Shown: positions 17,032 to 25,213 of the stretch, piece by piece
Numbering within the stretch: the first letter of the stretch is position 1
Layout: the number at the start of each line of letters is the position of its first letter
Source of the DNA: Acidobacteriaceae bacterium
GTDB taxonomy: Bacteria; Acidobacteriota; Terriglobia; Terriglobales; Acidobacteriaceae
NCBI GenBank assembly: GCA_003134655.1
Contig: PLBY01000084.1
Coordinates: forward strand, 1 to 64,000
Reading direction: 5' to 3'
Length of the DNA: 64,000 nucleotides
Translations under genes and position numbers: made by a program
The notes under the pieces: model-generated
The model's input: the letters and a program-made list of their open reading frames with translations, nothing else
Database searches by the model: none
What the model was told of the DNA's origin: nothing

Positions 17032-18702
17032 TTATACCTTGCTCAAGTACTGATGGATGAACTGTACCGCTACCGATCCTTCGCCAACTCCAGACGCCAC
17101 TCGTTTGACGGAGCCATGCCGAACATCGCCGACGGCGAATATGCCGGGCACGTTCGTTTCCAGGAGGAAGGGATCGCGCTCGAGTGCCCAGCCTTTGGGA
17201 TGCTCACCGCCTTGCATCACGTCGGGACCAGTTAGCACGAATCCGCGTTCATCGCGCTCGATCGTGCCCGCCAGCCAATCCGTTCGCGGCAGGGCGCCAA
17301 TAAAGATAAACATCGCACTGGCCGGGACACGCTCCACCTTATTGGTGTCGGTGCACAGGACAGAGATTTCCTCCAGGTGCGTGTCGCCGTGAACCTCGGA
17401 GACGGAGGCGTGGGTCCACAGCTGAATGTTCGGAGTCTCCTTGATCTGATCGATGAGATATTGCGACATGGTGCTGGAGAGCGAATCGCCGCGGACGAGG
17501 ATCACGACGCGCTCCGCGTACTTCGCAAAATTCATTGCAGCCTGGCCCGCAGAATTCGCACCACCAACAACGTAGACCATCTCACCCTTGCAGGAGAGTG
17601 CCTCCGTAGAGCCGCCGCCGTAGTAGACCCCAGCTCCCTGCAAACGGTCAACCCCGGGAGCTTCCAGCCGCCGCCATTGCACTCCGCTGGCAATCATCAA
17701 GGCATGACAGGAGATCTCGTTGCCGTCGGCCAATTTGATGATGCGGTAGGGACCCTCAACGCGGACGCCCACCGCCTCCTGCGGCGCCAGGATTTCGACT
17801 CCGAACCGCTTCGCCTGCACGACGGCGCGACGAGCCAGATCGGCGCCGCTAAGCCCGGCGGGAAAGCCGAGATAGTTCTCGATCCGCGAACTCATTCCCG
17901 CCTGGCCGCCCGGCGCTTCCCGCTCGACCATGACAGTGTGCAAACCCTCCGAAGCGCCGTAAACCGCAGCGGCTAGGCCGGCGGGCCCGCCACCCACAAT
18001 CGCCATATCGTAGAAAGAGGTTTCGGCGCGCGTCCGCAAGCCAACCTTCTGAGCCACTTCGGCCGGCACGCTATTGAGTAGTTTTGTCCCATCGAAAAAC
18101 AAGACGACCGGAAGATCCGTCGCGTCCGGCCCCAAGGCATCGAGAAGGCGCTTGGTTTCGGGATCGTTGGCTGCGCCTTCCACGTCGATCCACTGATACG
18201 GAACGTGGCTACGCGCCAGAAAATCCCGCAGTTCGTAGGAGCGCGGCGACCACCGTGTACCTAACACCCGGATGCCCTGAAAACCGGGATGGTAGGAAGC
18301 TCGCCAGTCGCCAAGGAGATCGTCCAGTTGGGGATACAGGTTCTCGGTGGGAGGGTCCCACGGCTTCATAAAAAAATAGTCGAGATTCGCCTGGTTGATG
18401 GCGCTGATGGCGGCATTCGTGTCGGCATAAGCGGTCAGCAACGCCCGCTTCGCTTCGGGAAATATTTGCCGGGCCTGCTGCAGAAACACGACTCCATCCA
18501 TGTGAGGCATGCGCTGATCGGCCAACAGAAGGGCAACGCCGTCGTTACGGAGCTTGAGCGCTTTGAGCAGATCTAACGCGCCTTCCGGAGAATCGCTGCT
18601 GACCACGCGATACTCGGCGCCGTACTGGGATCGCAGATCGCGCTCGATCGCCCGCAGGACATCGGGATCGTCGTCGACAGTCAGCAAAATCGGCTTCGGC
18701 AT
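17032..18702 (-). CDS. receiver / thioredoxin-fold / thioredoxin-reductase-like fusion flavoprotein
   Basis: A 556-aa three-part protein. Residues 1-130 form a receiver domain with acidic cluster D10-D12, phosphoacceptor D62 in LLADQRMPHMDG and K113 in FMKPWD. Residues 143-222 resemble a glutaredoxin/thioredoxin fold, but the usual CxxC is WSPRS (151-155). Residues 230-556 form a low-Mr thioredoxin-reductase-like domain with FAD motif VGGGPAGLAAAVYGASEGL, NAD(P) motif VVGGANSAG and C-terminal FAVGDVRHGSVKRVASGVGEG. Where reductases have CATC, this protein has GGGSTEALSC with only one Cys. It is therefore probably not a disulfide reductase. Annotation pipelines call such proteins fused response regulator/thioredoxin-disulfide reductase. 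Confidence 0.92.
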   Translation of the reverse strand: MPKPILLTVDDDPDVLRAIERDLRSQYGAEYRVVSSDSPEGALDLLKALKLRNDGVALLLADQRMPHMDGVVFLQQARQIFPEAKRALLTAYADTNAAISAINQANLDYFFMKPWDPPTENLYPQLDDLLGDWRASYHPGFQGIRVLGTRWSPRSYELRDFLARSHVPYQWIDVEGAANDPETKRLLDALGPDATDLPVVLFFDGTKLLNSVPAEVAQKVGLRTRAETSFYDMAIVGGGPAGLAAAVYGASEGLHTVMVEREAPGGQAGMSSRIENYLGFPAGLSGADLARRAVVQAKRFGVEILAPQEAVGVRVEGPYRIIKLADGNEISCHALMIASGVQWRRLEAPGVDRLQGAGVYYGGGSTEALSCKGEMVYVVGGANSAGQAAMNFAKYAERVVILVRGDSLSSTMSQYLIDQIKETPNIQLWTHASVSEVHGDTHLEEISVLCTDTNKVERVPASAMFIFIGALPRTDWLAGTIERDERGFVLTGPDVMQGGEHPKGWALERDPFLLETNVPGIFAVGDVRHGSVKRVASGVGEGSVAVQFIHQYLSKV

Positions 18703-18825
18703 GGTTGCTCTCAGCAGCTAAGGATGTAGCAGGCAAACCCGGACCCCACGTACCCCAATAATCCCATTAGATACAAGAACCCGCATTCGGTTGCGCGATT
18801 ATCGCCGGCGCTCGAGGTGACAGGG

Positions 18826-19098
18826 TCAGGCACCGATTTCACCGGCCTCAATTTCATCCACATAACACCACACCCACGATTCCCCCGGCTCAACCGAGCG
18901 GATGAGAGGGTGCTGCGTCTTGTGGAAGTGCTTGGTGGCGTGTTTGTTCTTCGATGAGTCACAGCAGCCCACATGTCCGCAGATGAGGCACAGGCGCAAA
19001 TGCACCCAGGTGTCGCCCATTTTGACGCACTCTTCGCACACGTGAGTGTTCGTCTTTGTGACCTTGATCTGGTTCAAGTGAGTGCATTTCGCGGGCAT
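18826..19098 (-). CDS. UBP-type zinc finger protein
   Basis: A 90-aa protein consisting almost only of a ubiquitin-hydrolase-type (ZnF-UBP) zinc finger. Candidate ligands are CTHL, CEECVKMGD, LCLICGHVGCCD and the His-rich HATKHFHKTQHPL, followed by EPGESWVWCYVD. This fold binds the ubiquitin C-terminal diglycine in eukaryotes; its bacterial partners are unknown. ATG 19098 is chosen because GGAGG lies six bases upstream; the longer frame to 19197 has no such site. It precedes the receiver-flavoprotein gene by 123 bp on the same strand. Confidence 0.9.
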   Translation of the reverse strand: MPAKCTHLNQIKVTKTNTHVCEECVKMGDTWVHLRLCLICGHVGCCDSSKNKHATKHFHKTQHPLIRSVEPGESWVWCYVDEIEAGEIGA

Positions 19099-19219
19099 CG
19101 GTTCCTCCGGGAACAGGTTACGATTTCGGGTCAAGTGACTACAGTCATGTAACGAAAGGGCACAATCACAGTCAAGAGCCGCATCTTTCCCGCACAATGT
19201 TTTTTGGAGGTCTTCATCC

Positions 19220-19441
19220 GTGTTGCGGCTCGATTATTTATCTTGCGTATTGACCGTCGCGTCCACGGTTCTGGTAGGGCGGCGGTGTTGGGAAGGCTGG
19301 GCATTAGCTGGCATTAACAGCATCGTCGTGTGCGTCATAGGATTCAGAACAGCCCAAATGGGATTCATTCCAGCCAACATATTCTGCATGGTAATGAGCG
19401 CGATCAACCTGCGCGCATGGCGTAAGACCGGAGCGTCTTAA
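19220..19441 (+). CDS. small membrane protein
   Basis: A 73-aa protein with GTG start and GGAGG at 19206-19210. Three hydrophobic stretches are visible: LDYLSCVLTVASTVLVGR, WEGWALAGINSIVVCVIGF and GFIPANIFCMVMSAINL. The Gly-Arg-x-x-Trp-Glu-Gly-Trp turn and a MGFIPAN loop are reminiscent of PnuC-type vitamin transporters, but it is far too short to be one. It is divergent from the zinc-finger gene and shares its upstream region. Function unknown. Confidence 0.7.
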   Translation: MLRLDYLSCVLTVASTVLVGRRCWEGWALAGINSIVVCVIGFRTAQMGFIPANIFCMVMSAINLRAWRKTGAS

Positions 19442-19461
19442 AGACGGCTCCGGGCCCACAC

Positions 19462-20430
19462 TCACTCCGCAATGAGCAGGTTCTCGGCAAAAGGCCACTG
19501 CTCATCGATCCATTGCACTTCGCAGCGGAATCCGGCTTCGCGCGCCGTCTCAATCACATCGTCGGCCGAGTATTTGTGGCTGCTTTCCGTCCAAATGGTT
19601 TCTCCTGCGAGGAATTCGACCACGACCTCTGCCGCCGGAATGCTCACGATTTGCCGGCGCTTTGACTCGAGGTGCATCTCGACGCTCCGTGCCTCAGAGT
19701 TGATCCTGGCCGCATGAGCGAATTCGCGCAAATCAAAATCGGCGCCCAGTTCGCGATTCACCCGGCTCAGCAGGTTGAGATTAAACGCGGCCGTCACTCC
19801 GAGTTCATCGTCGTAAGCCGCGATCAATTGCGCACTGGGCTTCTCCAGGTCTGTTCCCAAAAGCAGGGAGTCTCCCGGTTCAAGAATGCGCCGGACGTCC
19901 GACAGGAACTTCAGTCCTGCCGGGCGGTCAAAGTTCCCGATAGTGCTGCCCAGGAACAGAACGAACAACCGCTGGCCGCTCTTGCGGTAGGCGGCCACTT
20001 CCAGCAAGCCGTCGAGATACTCGCGCTCAAAGCCCACGATGCTGATCGCATCAATGTCACTCAGTTCGCGTTCGCACATCACCAGCGCCGAGTGCGAGAT
20101 TTCCACCGGATAGTACGACGTGCGCTGCCGCCGGCAGAGCGCTTCGAGCAGCCAGCGAGTCTTCTTGCCGCTGCCGCTCCCCAGTTCCGCTACGGCGACC
20201 GGCCCGGCAACCCGGTCCACGATCTCGTCGGCATGACGCCGCAACAATCGCTCGTCGGCCCGCGTGAGCCCGTACTCGGGCAGGTGGCTGATCACCTCAA
20301 ACAGGGCCGAGCCGACATTGTCGTAGAGATATTTCGAGGGAAGTTCCTTCTGCCCCGTTCGAGTTAGTCCAGCCCGAACGTCGGCAGCGAATTCGTATGA
20401 GGCATCCGTGGGGATCGCATGAACGAGCAT
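19462..20430 (-). CDS. egtD: L-histidine N-alpha-methyltransferase (ergothioneine synthesis)
   Basis: A 322-aa SAM-dependent enzyme that trimethylates histidine to hercynine. The family start SKYLYDNVGSALFEVISHLP is followed by LTRADERLLRRHADEI, the SAM motif VAELGSGSGKKTRWLLEAL, YYPVEISHSAL and FLGSTIGNFD. The C-terminal lid carries the substrate contacts near FNLNLLSRVNRELGADFDL and IWTESSHKYS. It is 31 bp downstream of egtB in the same direction, forming a two-gene ergothioneine operon. Length is normal for the family. Confidence 0.95.
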   Translation of the reverse strand: MLVHAIPTDASYEFAADVRAGLTRTGQKELPSKYLYDNVGSALFEVISHLPEYGLTRADERLLRRHADEIVDRVAGPVAVAELGSGSGKKTRWLLEALCRRQRTSYYPVEISHSALVMCERELSDIDAISIVGFEREYLDGLLEVAAYRKSGQRLFVLFLGSTIGNFDRPAGLKFLSDVRRILEPGDSLLLGTDLEKPSAQLIAAYDDELGVTAAFNLNLLSRVNRELGADFDLREFAHAARINSEARSVEMHLESKRRQIVSIPAAEVVVEFLAGETIWTESSHKYSADDVIETAREAGFRCEVQWIDEQWPFAENLLIAE

Positions 20431-20461
20431 TTGCCTACTCCTTCGATCAGATTCTCGTAGA

Positions 20462-21796
20462 TCAGTGATTCACGCAGCGGAATCCGGCATACACGTATTG
20501 GTAGTGAGCCTGAAACCAGTTGCGAAATGTGGGCCGCAGCATGCACGGAGCGGTGCGCGGCGAGCCGCCCTTCATAACGAAGTGTTTGCCATCAAAAAAA
20601 TCAGCCGAGTAGCCCCGGTAGAACGGGAAAGGCTCGAAGCCGGGGAATGGGGCGAAGACGGTGGAAGTCCACTCCCATCCATTGCCCAACAAGTCATCAA
20701 TGCCGAAGGCGCTGCGGCCGGCAGGAAATGCATTCACCGGCGTCGGGCTCCAATGCTGGAAGTCGAAATTGCCGAGGCTGGACGTTGGAGCTTGATTGCC
20801 CCAAGGATAACTTCTCTCGGTCTTCTCCTCAGTGCCGTACGCGGCGCGGTGCCACTGCTCCTCGGTGGGTAGCAACTTGCCTGCCCATCGTGCATATGCC
20901 GCAGCTTCGGCGTGACTCACATAGACCGGCCAGTCGAGAGGCAGAGGCACCTCTTCAAACATTGTGCGGTACTGCCATCCATCGCCGGCCTTGATCCAGA
21001 AGACCGGATGAGAGACCGCATGCGCGGACTTCCAGTTCCAGTCATCGTCGCTCCAGAATGCGCGCGTTTCATAGCCGCCGGCGGCCATGAACTCGAGGTA
21101 TTGCCGGGTCGTTACCTCGTACTGGTCGATCTCGAACGCGGGTACGTGCACTGTGTGTGTCTCGTATTCGTTGTCCCAGCCGAAAGTCTCGCCTCCACGC
21201 GGGAGGCCTAACGTCGCAGTCCCGGCAGGAATCGAAATCATCTGATGATCCACGGGAAGAGCAACAAGACTGGAGAGATTTCCTTGCGGGACTTTCCGAT
21301 CCAGCGGCAACTGATGCAGCATGTAGGCCAGAGTCTCGACATGCATCAAACGATGCTCAATCGCGACGTTGAGCAAGGTGTCGAGCGGAAAACCATCGCG
21401 GGTCTGGCCGTACGATTCGAGCCGTCCATCGGCCAACTTCTCGTCCAGCGCGGTCCGGATCGCAGTCACGTAGTCGCGCACTGCCTCAAGGGACGGCCAA
21501 TCCGACGGCTGGTCTGAGGGCAATCTTCCGCCCACTGGGTCGATGCCGAACGCAAACAGCCGATCGAATTCGGTATGAAAGCTCTTGAGTCCGAGAACGT
21601 TTTCGTGAAGCAGGTTCCAGTCAAAGGCTTCAAGGTGTCCCACATAAAAAATGATGCGATGGCGCTCCGGGATGGGCCGGTCATACATCGAGTCGGAACG
21701 CACGATGTTGAAGAGCGCGTCACTTCGCCGCCGGGCATCGGACACCCGCTCCAGCAATTGTTGCCGCGTGGCGACATCGATTTGAGTGGCGAGCAT
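20462..21796 (-). CDS. egtB: ergothioneine sulfoxide synthase-type EgtB
   Basis: A 444-aa non-haem iron enzyme joining hercynine to a thiol with O2. A DinB-like N-terminal half supplies the expected three-His iron triad: H54 in FYVGHLEAFD, and H148 and H152 in IEHRLMHVETLAYM. The C-terminal half is a formylglycine-generating-enzyme-like domain ending in YVYAGFRCVNH. ATG 21796 is chosen because AGGAGG lies five bases upstream; an ATG at 21811 would place this ribosome site inside the gene. EgtA and EgtC are absent from the window, consistent with, but not proof of, direct use of cysteine as in Chloracidobacterium EgtB. Confidence 0.94.
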   Translation of the reverse strand: MLATQIDVATRQQLLERVSDARRRSDALFNIVRSDSMYDRPIPERHRIIFYVGHLEAFDWNLLHENVLGLKSFHTEFDRLFAFGIDPVGGRLPSDQPSDWPSLEAVRDYVTAIRTALDEKLADGRLESYGQTRDGFPLDTLLNVAIEHRLMHVETLAYMLHQLPLDRKVPQGNLSSLVALPVDHQMISIPAGTATLGLPRGGETFGWDNEYETHTVHVPAFEIDQYEVTTRQYLEFMAAGGYETRAFWSDDDWNWKSAHAVSHPVFWIKAGDGWQYRTMFEEVPLPLDWPVYVSHAEAAAYARWAGKLLPTEEQWHRAAYGTEEKTERSYPWGNQAPTSSLGNFDFQHWSPTPVNAFPAGRSAFGIDDLLGNGWEWTSTVFAPFPGFEPFPFYRGYSADFFDGKHFVMKGGSPRTAPCMLRPTFRNWFQAHYQYVYAGFRCVNH

Positions 21797-21996
21797 TGGC
21801 CCTCCTGGCATGCCGGTTGGATGAAAGAGCAGAACTCAATCTCGAACTACATCGTGGGTGTGTGGCGCACCCACCGTCACGCGTCCTGGCAGTACCGCCC
21901 CGAACGGGCCTTTCGTCCTTCAGAAGACGAGGTCTGAGAGATTATCACCGCCACGCAACAGCTAGCAACTGAGGTCACAGACAGCCAGGATCCGTC

Positions 21997-22818
21997 ATGC
22001 GAGCGACCAGTACAATCAAGCCGATGCGCATTCCGTTGTTTCATGTTGACGCATTCGCCACGGAGCCGTTCGCCGGTAATCCTGCCGCAGTCTGCCCTCT
22101 TCAGGCGTGGTTAGATGACGAGACGCTGCGGAAAGTCGCTGCAGAAAACAATCTTTCCGAGACGGCATTTTTCGTGCCGAACGCGAGCCATTATGAACTG
22201 CGGTGGTTTACCCCTCGCGGCGAGGTCAGGCTTTGCGGGCATGCGACCTTGGCTTCCGCATATGTGGTGCTCAACGTGCTGGAAACGGGGCCCCACACGG
22301 TGCAGTTTGAGACGCGCCACAGCGGAATTCTTACCGTTCGCAGGGACGGCGATCTCTTTGCAATGGACTTCCCGACGCTGTTTCCGAAGCCTTGTGAAAG
22401 TATACCGGACGGGTTGGTCGATGCGCTCGGGCCGGGACCTCGCCCGTTTGACCTTTTGGAAGTGAATGATATCTACCTCGTGATCTACGAACACGAAGCC
22501 GCAATCCAGAATATGCGCCCCGATTTTTCGCGCTTGGCCCTGCTGCATCCTGCGGTTGAGGCGGTCACCGCGCCCGGACAAAACGTTGATTTCGTATCGC
22601 GCTACTTCAAGCCGAGCTACGGCATGCCCGAGGACCCTGTGACTGGCTCGGCCCATTGCGCGCTGGCGCCCTACTGGGCTCAACGTCTGGGCAAATCGCA
22701 GTTGCACGCCCGACAACTTTCGGAACGCGGCGGTGAACTCCGGTGCCAGATGGCGGGCAACCGGGTCATCCTCAAGGGCAATGCGGTGCTCACCATGCAG
22801 GGGGCGCTGGTGATCTGA
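21997..22818 (+). CDS. PhzF-family isomerase
   Basis: A 273-aa protein of the PhzF/diaminopimelate-epimerase fold. The opening RIPLFHVDAFATEPFAGNPA and the catalytic Glu in AAENNLSETAFFVP are characteristic, with RLCGHATLASAYVV and the later EDPVTGSAHCALAPYW closing the second half. Substrates of most PhzF-like proteins outside phenazine clusters are unknown, and no phenazine genes are present. ATG 21997 has a weak AGGA; ATG 22024 matches where the family usually begins and is a good alternative. It converges on the osmoprotectant-binding-protein gene. Confidence 0.9.
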   Translation: MRATSTIKPMRIPLFHVDAFATEPFAGNPAAVCPLQAWLDDETLRKVAAENNLSETAFFVPNASHYELRWFTPRGEVRLCGHATLASAYVVLNVLETGPHTVQFETRHSGILTVRRDGDLFAMDFPTLFPKPCESIPDGLVDALGPGPRPFDLLEVNDIYLVIYEHEAAIQNMRPDFSRLALLHPAVEAVTAPGQNVDFVSRYFKPSYGMPEDPVTGSAHCALAPYWAQRLGKSQLHARQLSERGGELRCQMAGNRVILKGNAVLTMQGALVI

Positions 22819-22842
22819 GCGGACACGCTCGCGTCTCTTGCT

Positions 22843-23739
22843 TCAGTGCACGAGTCCCTTGTTCCTTAGGAATTCGCGCACGACTTCTGCTGCATCCCGG
22901 TGTTGGCCATCGACCGCGTAGTTCATGTGTTGCATCTCTTCGTCGGAAATCTTTCCCGCCAACTCCGCGAGGGCCTGCGCGACCTCTGGGTGCTGTTGCA
23001 CAGTCTGCGCCCGTATTACTGGCACCGCTTCGTACGGAGGGAAATAGTGGCGATCGTCTTGCAGCACGAACAAATCCAGAGCCGGAATCAGCCCGTCAGT
23101 GCTGTTGCCTGCGGCCAAGTCGATCTGGTGGTCTTTCAGTGCGCGCGCTAGCAGGCCGAGATCCATGATGCGCGGCTGCTCCGCGAAGTGCAGACCGTAG
23201 GTCGCAGCCAATCCTCGATATCCGTCGGGGCGCTCCATGAACTCGTAGCCGAACCCGGCGCGCCAGTGAGGAGCAAACGCCGTCGCCTCCGACAAAGTCT
23301 TGATGTTCAAGCGGCGGGCATCTTCGCCGCGGATTTCCATTGCAAACGTATCGTTGAATCCGAACGGCGGTCCAAGCGTGAGTTCGAAGCGATGTTCGTA
23401 TTGATCTTTGACTCGGCGATACACGTCCTGCTTATTACCGCTGGCATTTTGCTTGAGGATTGCGGTGAGTGCCGTGCCCGTGTATTCCGGGTACACATCG
23501 ATTCTCCCGGCGAGAATCGCCTGCTGGCAGATGTAGGTTCCCGCCAAATAAAAGCGCCGTTCCACCTTCAGGTGGGTGTGAGCCTCGATCTGCTGAGCGA
23601 TCAGTTCGCCCAAGATAAATGACTCAGTGAAATTCTTGGAGCCCACTACGATGCGAGTCCCGTGAGACGGAGAGCAAGACGACAACAACACAAGCGTCGC
23701 TAGAACCAAGACGCAGAGGCTCGATCGACGCCGTGTCAT
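22843..23739 (-). CDS. osmoprotectant (glycine betaine/choline)-type ABC substrate-binding lipoprotein
   Basis: A 298-aa binding protein of the OpuAC/ProX-like QAT family. A lipoprotein signal with LVLLSSCSP (Cys at about residue 22) is followed by IVVGSKNFTESFILGELIAQ, the family signature, then RIDVYPEYTGTALTAILKQ and LDLFVLQDDRHYFPPYEAVP. Its ATG overlaps the permease stop in ATGA at 23736-23739, showing translational coupling. It captures a quaternary amine or similar compatible solute at the outer face of the inner membrane; the specific ligand is not clear from sequence. Confidence 0.9.
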   Translation of the reverse strand: MTRRRSSLCVLVLATLVLLSSCSPSHGTRIVVGSKNFTESFILGELIAQQIEAHTHLKVERRFYLAGTYICQQAILAGRIDVYPEYTGTALTAILKQNASGNKQDVYRRVKDQYEHRFELTLGPPFGFNDTFAMEIRGEDARRLNIKTLSEATAFAPHWRAGFGYEFMERPDGYRGLAATYGLHFAEQPRIMDLGLLARALKDHQIDLAAGNSTDGLIPALDLFVLQDDRHYFPPYEAVPVIRAQTVQQHPEVAQALAELAGKISDEEMQHMNYAVDGQHRDAAEVVREFLRNKGLVH

Positions 23740-24368
23740 CGCGGCTGGAGCCGCCTCTCCAGCCACCCCACGCCGAAGTCCGCGACCAGCGCCAGGATTG
23801 CCGCTGGAATCGCTCCCGCAAGGATGACTCTGTCGTCGACCATCGCCAGACCGCGAAAGATGAACTCGCCCAGGCCGCCCGCGCCAATTGCCGCAGCAAT
23901 CGTCGCCAGCCCGACTGAAATGACAACCGCCACGCGCACGCCTGAGAGGATCACACTCACCGCGAGCGGCAGTTCTACTTGGAACAGAAGCTGAGATTCC
24001 GTGAGTCCCATGCCTCGCCCCGCCTCCACCACAGCGGGATCGACGTTGCGGATACCCGTATACGTGTTCCGGATGATCGGCAGGAGGGCATACAGCGTGA
24101 GCGCCAGGATCGCCAGCCTGTCCGAGCGCTCGCCCAACCAGGGTACGGGCAGCAGAAATCCGAAGAGGGCGAGGCTGGGAATCGTCTGAATAATATTGGC
24201 GCTCGCCAGCACGGGCTTGTTGAATCTCGGCCTGTGGGCAATCGCAATTCCTAACGGGATCCCGATCAGCATCGCGAAGAGCGTAGAGAAGCCGACCAGT
24301 CGAAGGTGCTCGAAGGTGAGTTCCAGTACCTGACCGCGATTCTGCAACATGAATCGAAAAACGTTCAT
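23736..24368 (-). CDS. osmoprotectant-type ABC permease
   Basis: A 210-aa inner-membrane permease with about six hydrophobic helices and a BPD_transp_1 domain: QVLELTFEHLRLVGFSTLFAM, ANIIQTIPSLALFGFLLPVP and the EAA-like loop VEAGRGMGLTESQLLFQVELP that contacts the ATPase. It ends in WLERRLQPR. It overlaps the ATPase gene by ATGA at 24365-24368 and the binding-protein gene by ATGA at 23736-23739. OpuC-type operons usually encode two permeases; only this one is present, so it probably homodimerises. Confidence 0.92.
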   Translation of the reverse strand: MNVFRFMLQNRGQVLELTFEHLRLVGFSTLFAMLIGIPLGIAIAHRPRFNKPVLASANIIQTIPSLALFGFLLPVPWLGERSDRLAILALTLYALLPIIRNTYTGIRNVDPAVVEAGRGMGLTESQLLFQVELPLAVSVILSGVRVAVVISVGLATIAAAIGAGGLGEFIFRGLAMVDDRVILAGAIPAAILALVADFGVGWLERRLQPR

Positions 24369-25141
24369 GACGTGCCTCGATTGGCAGCCGACTCCAAACC
24401 TTCCCCAAAAGCTCGCACGTATGCAGCGGCCAAAGAATCGGTGGATCGTAGAAACTCGGCTGGCGAGAGAACCGTGACCAAGCGTCCCGCCTCCATCAAC
24501 GCGATCCGTGTTCCCAGCCGCAATGCCTCGCGCAGATCATGCGTGACAAATACTACCGTCTTATGGAGTCTCCGCTGCAGCAAGAGAAATTCCCGCTGCA
24601 ACTCGTCGCGGGTCAGTGGATCGAGCGCGCCGAAAGGCTCATCCATAAGGAGTATTTCGGGGTCCGCCGCCAACGCCCGCGCCACACCCACCCTCTGCCG
24701 CTGCCCGCCCGATAGCTGATGCGGATACCGCGATGCCGTACCCGCCGCGAGCCCTACGGTCTGCAACAACTCCTGGACACGCGCGCGAATTCGATCGTCG
24801 GTCCACCCTTCGATTTTCGGAACCAACCCAATGTTCCGCTCCACGGTAAAGTGCGGAAACAATCCAACATCCTGGATCACGTAGCCAATACTGCGACGCA
24901 AGCGGATGACGTCGGCTTCGTTGTTTGAAACGCCCTTCACCCGTACGTCCCCGGAAGTGGGGGACAGCAGGCGATTGACCAGCTTGAGCGATGTAGTCTT
25001 ACCCGAACCACTGCGCCCCAGCAGCACAAGCGTCTCGCCGCTCTGAACCTGCAAATTGAATCCGTAAAGTACTTGTGTGTCCGCGACACGGTAGGCTACA
25101 TCACGGAATTCGATGACCGGACTGGAAGCCGCTGGTTCCAT
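24365..25141 (-). CDS. osmoprotectant-type ABC ATP-binding protein
   Basis: A 258-aa ATPase. Walker A is LLGRSGSGKTTSLK, the Q loop is VIQDVGLFPHFTV, the signature is LSGGQRQRVGVARALAADP, Walker B is ILLMDEPFGALDP, and the H loop is VFVTHDLREAL. It lacks the CBS domains that many OpuCA proteins carry at the C-terminus, so ionic-strength gating by CBS is not expected. ATG 25141 is chosen; a TTG at 25150 would add three residues. It is first in a three-gene unit with permease and binding protein. Confidence 0.92.
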   Translation of the reverse strand: MEPAASSPVIEFRDVAYRVADTQVLYGFNLQVQSGETLVLLGRSGSGKTTSLKLVNRLLSPTSGDVRVKGVSNNEADVIRLRRSIGYVIQDVGLFPHFTVERNIGLVPKIEGWTDDRIRARVQELLQTVGLAAGTASRYPHQLSGGQRQRVGVARALAADPEILLMDEPFGALDPLTRDELQREFLLLQRRLHKTVVFVTHDLREALRLGTRIALMEAGRLVTVLSPAEFLRSTDSLAAAYVRAFGEGLESAANRGTS

Positions 25142-25213
25142 GTCCGCCAAGCATACCGGAGTCCGCTGTCAAAAGTGGAAGCGGATTTTCGGCCGAGTGC
25201 TGGGGCATTTGCA

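Noticed and set aside
22843..24408. A 521-codon minus-strand frame covering both permease and binding-protein genes
   Set aside because: Its first half is out of frame with the true permease; the binding protein starts at the ATGA overlap at 23739 with its lipoprotein signal.
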